Shown: piece after piece, positions 56,901 through 64,000 of the stretch | Position numbering within the stretch: the first letter of the stretch is position 1 | How the letters are laid out: every line of letters starts with the position of its first letter | DNA from: Durusdinium trenchii | Taxonomy: Eukaryota > Sar > Dinophyceae > Suessiales > Symbiodiniaceae | Reading direction: 5' to 3' | DNA: 64,000 nucleotides | Assembly: GCA_963970005.1 (NCBI GenBank) | Contig: CAXAMN010000002.1 | Location: 2,650,335 to 2,714,334 of the forward strand | Position numbers and translations under genes: made by a program | The notes under the pieces: generated by a model | Databases searched by the model: none | Seen by the model: only the letters and a program-made list of their open reading frames with translations | Told to the model about the DNA's origin: nothing

Positions 56901-59900
56901 CTGTCTACAAGTGCTGAGTGCAGTGAGACTGTTGCATTTCTCAGTCTAGATTATCAGATTGGAGTCTCATAGAGTGAGCCAAGTCATTCATACACAAAAA
57001 ACGACACATTTTAAGCCACATTACTATACTAATAACTAACATACATACAGTACTACATTACAGTATATACAATTTAATACAGATCTCAGATCATATCAAC
57101 CAAACCAAACCGTGTAGCCCTGTAGGCATGCTTCAATGGGGTGAGTGAGAAGTCTACCTTTTGGGAGTTCATCACGATGCAGCAGGTTCCACCGGAGGGT
57201 GAGACACCGTTTCGACTTGGCTTGTTTGTCGGTGGCAGTCTAGACCAGGAAGAGCTTTTCAACCTTCAAGTCAACCTTTTCCATGGATGGATGGATAAGT
57301 TCAGATCAGCCAGTCCAGAATGCACAGACGAAGTCTTGGATTGGATCCCTACTCCCAGTGTGCTCTGGGGCCTTCAGCATGTCAGGACAGGGACGTAGGG
57401 AATCAGAATTGGGTTTACGAACAGTCACTTATTACTGTGCAGTTGTGAGATGGCAGGTCACCCAACAACAAAATACCTAGACAGGACACACACTGTCACT
57501 GGTGACATACAATAATAACTTCTACTTCCACCCTGGCAGGACATCTCCGAATCAGACGCAGGAGGAAGGGGATGAGAATCTCCAGGCTGAGCATGGTCTT
57601 TCTCCCAAGATCCTTCATGATTTGCAGAAGTTCTTAGCATGCTCCTACGCTCTTTTCCATTCTCAGGGCAAGGCTTTGGACCAAAAGATTCTGCAGGATT
57701 TGCAGGCTGTGGCGCCAATGTCCACTCGCTTTTCACCTCGCTGCAATTTGCTTTTCCGCACCAACAACAGACTCAGGACCTCACCTTGCAAAAACCGGCG
57801 GTCAGTGGGTCAAGTGAGTGTTGTGTGTGATGTGACACTTTTGATTGAAGTTCAGAAGTTCAGTTCAATTCACAGTGATATGTTTTTTGCTAGGACTTTG
57901 TGGGGCGAAGTGACAGATTTGGCAAAGCTGGCCATCACTGACAGCAAGGTCTTGGAAGAGTCTCTTTCACTAGCTGACAAGGTGCAGAATCTAGTGACGG
58001 AATTGGGAAATGGCTCTTCTGAGACAACCAGCTGGGACACTATTTGCAAGATGATCTTTCAGTGTGCCCCCGCTCATTCGTGCTGTGATGCTTGCGGCAA
58101 GTCAGATAAGGAAGGTGCAGCAGAGGCGTTTGAGAAGCTGAAGTCCGCCATGGACGGTCTTCTTCCTCTGTTGGACTCGTCCACTTTGGAGCCAATGATC
58201 AAGGACTTTGAGAAGCACATCAGTGACTTTTGGCTTTGCACAGAACCAAAGGAGCTCAAACTTCCATGTCAGAACAACCCAGCTGCAATGCTTTGCCTTT
58301 GGAAAGTGGCATCTCGAGGCAGGTTTTTTTGGGGGATGATTCGATCAATGAACAATGACAATGACAAATGATTCATGAAGTTTTTCTTTTGGGGTGGCAT
58401 GCGGTATAGGGCATGGGATTGAATCAAACGAAGACATAACAATACCCTGTTCTTGAGCTGTCATTCAATGTCTTTATTCTTCACACACGTTCAGGAATGG
58501 CTTGCAGCAAGGTGTTGCAGAAGGATCCTGCGTATCATGCAGCATTGGCCGGTGTAGCCAAGACTTTTCTCATGCACGGGCAGTACGAGCAGCCTTCTTT
58601 GCAGCAAGCCTGCTCATTTGCCTCAGACATGCAGAAAGAGCTTTTGAGTTGCCAAAAGCTGGAGGGTCTTCCACGATGGGTGAGGGAGAGCCGTCTAGCC
58701 ATGGAGAGGTTTACAATGTCAGTGACTTTGCACGCCAAGGAGATGTGGAAAGAGATGATCAGCTCCTCAGGTGTTGAACACACGATTTCCAAGATCGAGG
58801 AGGACAAGTTGGACATGCCTCCAGAACTTGGAAAATGTTTCTCTGTGCTGAAGCAGGGCAAGCTCATTTCCGAGCTGAAGGAGGAGCCAGGGGACTCCAT
58901 GATCCAGAATGTGAAGAACATGTTCACCCTGGCATCGCTCGAGATAGAAAACATCAGGTACTTCTTCCCCGAGGTGTTCAAGATTGTCGAGACCTACAGC
59001 AACCAGGTGCGTGCAGCCACTACAAAGAATCTCAATGACATCGGAGACTGCATCAAACAGGGTCAGAAATTATTTGAGCCTTTGAGGCCAGACTTTCAAG
59101 ATTCATTGATTGGTTTGAAATGGCAGTCAAACGTTAGGCGGTCCAATTTATTGACTATTTGGTTCGATTCATTGATCGACAGTAGACAAGCAGATGGTCA
59201 CTGCCACTGTCACAATTGTTCTGAGTGTGAATCTAACATTACCCATTACCCTCTTGACCCCTCCTCTCCACAGTTCATCAGACAATGAATTCAAACCCCT
59301 TCAAGGCCCATTGTGGACTGTGTCACACACTGGAAAATGGACCCTATTTTGCCACTTCTGACAGAGTCCGGTACCAGCAAGATCTTCAAGGATATGGCAG
59401 ATTGGCGCTATGACGCACTACCGCACCTTGATCTCTTGAAGGTCATCCTGTCTTGGAAGACCTCCCGCAATTCTGGAGAGGAGATCATGTCCATGGCAGC
59501 TCCACTGAAAAAGGATTTGGAGGACTGGACTTGACTCACAAATGACAGATTTGACCTGACCAAACTTTTGAATGGAACCAACTTATTTTCAATCCAGGAT
59601 CCAGGTACTCAGGTACTGACAAAACAATGTCAATTTATGCATTGTATTTGGAAGAGATCAGTTTAGTGTGACTGTATGTGTGTGTGTGTTTCAGTTTGTT
59701 TTCCGTGTCACCTTTTCACCATTTCAATTTCACACTTTGGTTTCACCGTTGGTTTTGTTAGGAGCTCCGCCAAATTGGTGCCCTTTCTTGTGCGTGTGGG
59801 CTTGCTGCTGAAGCAGTGGTGAATGCTGAGAAGTACGATGACCAGTTGAAGACGTCCAGGAAGATTGCTCAGTACATCAGTACACATTTTGGCCTCTCAA

Positions 59901-60345
59901 AGGAGGACTTGCCAGAGACATTGCGCCTCAAGTTTGAAGAGTTTGCCACCAAAGGCAAGGAAACGTGACTTTGTCTCTATTTCATGACCAGCCAACTACC
60001 AACAAAAAAACAGTACTGTAACACACTGTGACACTGTGTATTAAAAAACACAAAACTCCAGACTCCAAACCTTAAATTTTGCCTGATCTCATTTCATCCA
60101 AACCCACCCCACAAATAGAGTATGACGACTTGACTGACTCTGTATTGGATTTTTCATTGGACTACGGACTACCAACAACTGAACTACCTCCTTCTTGATT
60201 GGATTTTTGCAATCTCAGGCATGAAGAGCCTCCCAAAGGGAACGATGCCACTGCTGCCCCAAAAAAGCGGGCACAGACCAGGTCACCTGCTACCACAGCA
60301 CCCAAAAAGGCAGCAAAGGCTGCCAATGGTGGCAAGAAGAAATAG
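53259..60345 (+). CDS. long multi-exon gene with CxxC modules, coiled-coil-like exons and Lys-rich tail
   Basis: A chain of plus-strand exons separated by short introns. Phases agree at the junctions 54524/54625, 54785/54894, 55032/55188, 59519/59762 (a GA donor) and 59964/60219. In order: an N-terminal part with CRQCHREF...WFNEFYHQDC; a second CGSCQQKF; ECMRCFYC with a basic strip; a basic domain (SVTDYVNDKVTDVNAKKKLR); acidic/Lys-rich and Gln-rich linkers; then long helical, coiled-coil-like exons (56208-59530); and the tail APKKRAQTRSPATTAPKKAA ending GGKKK. The basic tail and Cys modules suggest a nuclear, nucleic-acid-associated protein. No known full-length family is recognised. Whether 53259-53906 is joined to the rest (GTTGCA donor at 53895, phase 0) or is a separate 215-aa gene is not certain. 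Confidence 0.55.
54357..55340 (+). CDS. four exons: second CxxC module and basic C-x2-C-x2-C region
   Basis: Exon 54357-54524 encodes an acidic linker and GECGSCQQKFNAQDEDSGLW. Exon 54625-54785 encodes GECMRCFYCRRGSFKGMTAR and a basic helix. Exon 54894-55032 continues the helix (FRALRKKHIKNMVKNPNGRP). Exon 55188-55340 gives EGQWMSVTDYVNDKVTDVNA and a basic, aromatic end (LWFEWQFFGGDL). Introns are 100, 108 and 155 bases, all GT-AG with phases 0, 2 and 0. The phase agreement across three introns is the main evidence that this is a real gene. Confidence 0.7.
55440..55985 (+). CDS. two probable exons, exact limits unclear
   Basis: The piece at 55450-55535 (GVWRFYNPNLAIGMTTDTAD) and the one at 55766-55978 (EDELGVEGVVILPNSKVKNV, then RLGSHVAQSRVKRVEHVDSA) are coding-like; the second ends at a GTGGTT donor after GCGCAG. 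An alternative frame at 55545-55650 (QALGSSSGSGASDSAGQGAA) could also be used. Confidence 0.4.
56208..56972 (+). CDS. acidic/Lys-rich then helical exon
   Basis: Starts VPKEEEDKALGNVVEEEEEA, then an Ala-rich and Lys/Arg/Pro-rich linker typical of nuclear proteins (KARRKGTAPTPAPAADDDKK), and then a long helical region with heptad-like Leu/Val spacing (SDTIKQTCNLVDYLTGLQNK LQ...). The frame ends at 56972, but the true exon probably ends at an earlier donor. Confidence 0.6.
   Translation: MPKEEEDKALGNVVEEEEEAPEQPNDEPSDSESSSQIFGFAAAAARKRPTRTRGAEEQVPKARRKGTAPTPAPAADDDKKDEPIKTTRQAKGKGTDTAVAKADSFISFVNSLEPLAVWQGTVKASDIDAKSSKAVEVMNQLALAGGKDQKAEALSVKLSDTIKQTCNLVDYLTGLQNKLQNLQTRATQPSERHSPMTMEPEERKYFNHLPKNVAHAILTDFGRAATEARMLLSTSAECSETVAFLSLDYQIGVS
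57128..57395 (+). CDS. globular exon
   Basis: Encodes ACFNGVSEKSTFWEFITMQQ, VPPEGETPFRLGLFVGGSLD and a following helix up to GLQHVRTG. It has an acceptor before GCATGC, and a donor is likely before GACGTAGG. No domain is recognised. Confidence 0.5.
57541..58320 (+). CDS. two helical exons
   Basis: Exon 57541-about 57800 contains an internal repeat (PKILHDLQKF and QKILQDLQAV). A GTCAGT or GTGAGT donor follows. Exon 57894-about 58320 encodes WGEVTDLAKLAITDSKVLEE, a Cys/His-bearing segment (FQCAPAHSCCDACGKSDKEG) that could bind zinc, and helices up to a GTTTTT donor. Confidence 0.55.
58495..59100 (+). CDS. long helical exon
   Basis: After a GTTCAG acceptor the frame reads MACSKVLQKDPAYHAALAGV and stays alpha-helical to PLRPDFQ. 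Charged and hydrophobic residues alternate as in tethering or repeat-helical proteins. No family is recognised. Confidence 0.6.
59300..60345 (+). CDS. three C-terminal exons, Lys-rich tail
   Basis: Exon about 59308-59519 (VDCVTHWKMDPILPLLTESG ... KDL) ends before a GA donor. Exon 59762-59964 (ELRQIGALSCACGLAAEAVV ... KGKE) ends at GTGACT. Exon 60219-60345 (HEEPPKGNDATAAPKKRAQT ... GGKKK) ends at TAG 60343-60345. The tail has the Lys/Ala/Pro composition of nuclear or histone-H1-like tails. Confidence 0.65.
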
Positions 60346-61159
60346 TTTTGCAGTTTGATCAACTTTGGTTGATTCGGGGTCTTGTGCCATTCAAGAGAAT
60401 GGAGTTGGAGTGGATCAAACCAGCTGACTCAGCTGACCGCGTGAAAAAGAAGAGGCAAAGTCACTGGCAGGGAGCTTTTGCTTCAGTTTGTCACATGCTT
60501 TTGGTCACATTAGCTACCAATCTTGACATGTGTACTGTGTACAGCTGTGTACACCAGGTACCCCCCAACATTTGTTATATATAGTTTTGGGAAAGTTATA
60601 TATAGTTTCAGAGTGTCTGGGGGCCATCTTGGATAAAGAGGCCCACCCAGACCCTAATACATACATACATATAATATACATATATATATATATTCATGCT
60701 GTTGTCATTGATTGGTATGTTTCATCATCTTACTACTTTCTCTTGATGCAGACTTGTCTCTTTCAGAGTTCCTTAGGATCATTGTTGGGTGCGAGGTTGC
60801 CATGACCTAGAAGCAGGCTCCATGCCTGGCTCAAGAAGCAAGAATCTGGCACAAGAAATCCGCCCGCACCGAAGGTGCTGAGGCGTTTTATAGGGCACGC
60901 ATAATACCGCAAGTACCGCAAGTAGTACTGATAGCTTTAGCTGGGAGGGGGGGGGCATTTTCGCTCTAGAATACTGTGTTTTTTCACGTTTTTGGAACCG
61001 GCTTAAAGTGCTGGAAGATAAATTCGTGTTAATTTTTGCTATCTTGAAGCCTTTAGTGATGCAAGAAATGCAATTTTCTGCTTTGCATCATCTGCATCAT
61101 CTGGACATTTGGCTGAACAGGTTCCCCTAACGGGGCTCAACATAGCTTCCATATTGCGT
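60346..61159. other. 3' flank of the gene cluster, no gene
   Basis: Contains a TA-rich run (about 60660-60695), a short poly-G patch near 60945 and no convincing open frame. Confidence 0.45.
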
Positions 61160-61760
61160 AACCACTATCTAACGGACGTGTCTGCGAGATAGGGACTTGA
61201 ACGTCCGGGTACGTGGCTGGTCGGGCAGAGATAAGCAGATCAGGTCCAGGAACGGTAACATTATCTCACGAGCATAGCTCCCATATGGTCGAACATAACC
61301 CCAGAAGTCACTATCTCAAGTATGCTTCCCCGAGATAGGTACTTGAACGTCGTAAACATGGCCCATCGAAGGCTCAAAAGGGACTGGAATAGAGTGAAGA
61401 TATTGCCTAACATAGCCCTAGAAGTCACTATCTAAAGGACGTGTCTGCGAGATAGGGACTTGAACGTCGTAATATTGCGTAACATAGCCCTAGAAGTCAC
61501 TATCTAACGGACGTGTCTGCGAGATAGGGACTTGAACGTCCGGGTACGTGGCTGGTCAGGAGCAGAGATAAGCAGATCAGGTCCAGGAACGGTAACATTA
61601 TCTCACGAGCATAGCTCCCATATGGTCGAACATAATAACCCCAGAAGTCACTATCTCAAGTATGCTTCCCCGAGATAGGTANNNNNNNNNNACATAGCCC
61701 TAGAAGTCACTATCTAAAGGTAGTGTCTGCGAGATAGGGACTTGAACGCAGTAAACTGGA
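61160..61760 (+). repeat. tandem array of conserved CTATCT...AGATAG hairpin units
   Basis: Six units place CTATCT and AGATAG 16-17 bases apart: 61165/61187, 61311/61333, 61428/61450, 61500/61522, 61651/61673 and 61710/61732. Two types alternate: A with loop AACGGACGTGTCTGCG-like, and B with AAGTATGCTTCCCC and a 7-bp CTATCTC/GAGATAG stem. Each is followed by GG(G/T)ACTTGAACG. The block from the first A to the first B recurs about 335-340 bp later, so there is a higher-order repeat. An N gap at 61682-61691 interrupts it. Confidence 0.85.
61682..61691. other. assembly gap (10 N)
   Basis: Ten ambiguous bases within the hairpin array. The true number of units is therefore unknown. Confidence 0.95.
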
Positions 61761-62167
61761 ATAAACAACACCCCCTAACGTGGCCAAACATAGCTTGTTA
61801 AATCCCTATCTGGAAACATGGAGTCTATGCTCGGCCACGTTGGGGAGGGGGGGGGCACTTCCGGGGCTATGTTCGGTGGAAATATTGGCCCCTTCCATGC
61901 GGTGCGGGCGGTTACCGTCGCGAAGCGACGTGAATATCTCTGGCAATTCTCGATTTCAATCTTGCGCCAGCCATTGCCATGGAAGTTCATTGCCTGAGCG
62001 GCGCCTTTAGGCGAAGGGTTTATAGAGGCTGCAAAGGAAAAAGTCTCCCAAGTCTCTGAATCTGATGAGTTCCCATGGCTGGGAAGAGTCCGGATGGGTC
62101 TTGTTCATGTTTCCAAGAAACTTCTCGAAAAGCTGTCGGTTTCTTCCATTTCCTTTTTCTTTGTTCT

Positions 62168-62245
62168 AATAGCGATGAACCTAGTAGCGATGGCCTCCAC
62201 CCGAGGAGCGATGGCCTCCAACCTAGTAGCGGTGGCCTCCAACAG
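62168..62245 (-). repeat. minisatellite family 1, inverted array
   Basis: AGCGATGGCCTCCAACCTAGT and variants, about four units, reverse complement of the array at 653. Confidence 0.9.
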
Positions 62246-62339
62246 GAAGCTTGTGGGGTTCACACATCCCGACTCATCCTGACCAAGTTGAAGGAGAACT
62301 CACCATGTTTTGCCGCAGTGGACCCAGAGAGGATGGCCT

Positions 62340-62835
62340 TCAAAAGGAGCTGTCATTGTATCAAGACTTGCCTTCAGGCAGCGGGAACATCACGTTCCGA
62401 GGCTGGAACCCAAATGTCAACCGAAGGACAAGGAGGTCCTGAGAGGGTAGAGCATTTACTGCAGGACCTATCACGTTAAAAGGAGAAAGCAATGGTTTCC
62501 CCCTCCAGATCTTCAACGGGGCCTTCAGCGCTTGCAGGAGCAGTTTGGAGGCTCGCAGGTTGTCCGCCACAAAGCGACTGCTTTGAGGCAAGGATCTGAT
62601 CCCAAGAAACTCGAGGAGTTCAATAACTTGCTGATAGATTCTGATAGATGCTGTGGGACCACGAGAAGATCCAGAACCGTATCTTGACGGTTTTCTTGAG
62701 GACATGTGTCCTCGGATCGCTTGTCGTGTCGATTGGAACAAGTCAGAGGTTCAGGTTCTCAAGGGGCTCGGCTCGGCCTGCTGGGCCTCAGTGGATTGCA
62801 CGAGGAGAAGGGGAGTAAAAATCTCTGAAAAGGAG
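62340..62835 (+). CDS. coding-like stretch, unknown gene
   Basis: The plus strand at about 62490-62640 encodes WFPPPDLQRGLQRLQEQFGG then SQVVRHKATALRQGSDPKKL and EEFNNLLIDSD, a convincingly protein-like helical sequence. About 20 bases on, another plus frame (62653-62835) continues with GPREDPEPYLDGFLEDMCPR then IACRVDWNKSEVQVLKG. The frame change implies an intron too short to see, a frameshift or a missed boundary. No family is recognised. Similar text near 62318 (GPREDGLQKEL) hints at an internal repeat. Confidence 0.35.
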
Positions 62836-64000
62836 ACGATCAGGAGATGTTCCAGACACGGTTTAGTTTAGATCAACGCCTTTTTCGAGAGACTGTGAGC
62901 TGAAGAGACACTGTGAGCCCGCAACGCACTGCGGCCATGGACCTCAGTTTACAGCAGATAGAACAATTGGCCGGGTGAGGTTCATCGATCCCGATCGAAT
63001 GGCCCTCAAAACCAAAGGCCATAGTAGCCATAGTTAATTGTTGCTGCATGATGCTGCATGTAATGTACGTACCATGTACAGGCTTCAAGCATTGCACAAA
63101 GATATCGAAAAAAGAAAAGGCCTGGAATTTGCTAGGTTTGCTGGCAGGGATGTCCTCCTGTGCTGTGGCTTTTCTGGATTGATCATTGTCTCACATTGTC
63201 TAAGGCATCTAAGATCTTGAATCATATTTAATGACAGTTCTGGGCTTTGATGGTTTAACCAGTTTAACCCTATATTGCCTCACTGTGCATGTGGTCTCAA
63301 TCTGGAAACCGCTATCGTTTGCTCACGCTGGCTTGCAATTCCAGCTTTTCTCATATGTACTTGTTTCCTGTAAACAAGAAACGATGGCTGAAACCATGAC
63401 TTTACTCCGCACTGCTCAGCGCCTTTAATGCCTCAGGAGTCATGGTAGCACTGCAGGCGTCTCGTCTTTGTCAAACGACAGCACCTGTGCCCTCCATCAG
63501 TTGAGATTCGTAGTCCAAACAGCTGAAAAGCATAGTCCACAGACCTGAAGATTCCGCTCAGGACACCTGTGAATGTGTTCAGAAAACAAAATTAGGCAAC
63601 ACTCAAACTGTGTGTTTGTTGCTCAAAAAGAAACCACGTGTTGCTTCACTACTGTTGTTCCAGCAGTTTTATCATGTTTTTTGTTTTGTGGGGATGTTGT
63701 TCTGTGTTTTTTCTCCGGCTGCTTGGCAGTTTCCGGTGCTACGTGGCAATGAGCTGCTTAATTGGCAGGTACGCCTTTTTTTTCCCGGTCAGTTGTAGAT
63801 CCGGGACTAACACCTGCAATTACTATGGGCAGTGGAGCCTTGTGTTGGTCACATTCTGCAACAGACGGTTTTGGTGACGTTTGTCCAAAGTCCAAACTTG
63901 CTATTCATCTCAAGTCTCAAGGCCGCACGCCGTACGCCACTGCATTCTTCCCATTCTGGTTCTGTTTATATAGATCTGAGGACTGTACAACGGCAATACA
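62836..64000. other. no gene recognised
   Basis: Short open frames only, for example 63038-63220, 63231-63428 and 63610-63798, some hydrophobic. No motif or repeat was recognised. Any gene here would extend beyond the window. Confidence 0.4.

Noticed and set aside
61193-61210. B-box-like sequence on the minus strand (GACGTTCAAGTCCC) in each hairpin unit, suggesting a tRNA-derived element
   Set aside because: The flanking bases do not form a T-arm stem and no A box lies at the right place, so a tRNA origin is not supported.

Overview
The window looks like nuclear DNA of a dinoflagellate, most likely of the coral-symbiont type (Symbiodiniaceae or a close relative). The signs are: genes broken into many short exons whose introns start with GT, GC or GA and end mostly in AG followed by G; several dispersed 21-22 bp minisatellite families; sequences matching the 3' part of the dinoflagellate spliced leader (SL), once followed by a splice donor inside a hairpin; and a voltage-gated channel, a C5-cytosine methyltransferase and transposase-derived genes of types common in these genomes. 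No bacterial operon features are present. Two 10-base N gaps (21582-21591 and 61682-61691) both lie inside repeats.

Left part, about 1-21 kb: mostly repeat-rich and sparsely coding. It holds a 21-bp minisatellite (653-799), exons of a probable mitochondrial carrier (5214-8054), a nested segmental duplication (11.75-15.35 kb) with two copies of an SL-RNA-like stem-loop, and two oppositely oriented arrays of a second minisatellite (16.15-16.66 kb).

Middle part, about 19-29 kb: a plus-strand voltage-gated cation channel. It can be followed through S3, S4, S5, the pore, S6 and two EF-hands by reading-frame-consistent splicing, including a 24-nt micro-exon. Between 29 and 44 kb are degenerate tandem repeats, small unassigned open stretches, and fragments of a DEAD-box helicase (39.7-41.7 kb) with a motif-III-like piece on the opposite strand.

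Right part, about 44-60.4 kb: gene-dense, all on the plus strand, with mostly short introns of 100-160 nt. In order it carries a basic/polyproline ORF, a C5-cytosine methyltransferase fragment with the PCPPYS motif, a large hAT-transposase-like gene with an HMG box and a C-terminal CxxC module (47708-52102), and a second long multi-exon gene with more CxxC modules, coiled-coil-like helical exons and a lysine-rich tail (53259-60345). This methyltransferase / transposase-HMG / zinc-module cluster is the best candidate for an undescribed domesticated or mobile system. The end of the window (60.5-64 kb) contains an array of conserved CTATCT...AGATAG hairpins, another minisatellite copy and one coding-like stretch.

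Exon boundaries were set by eye from homology-like continuity, splice dinucleotides and phase. Family assignments come from motif recognition, with no database search.
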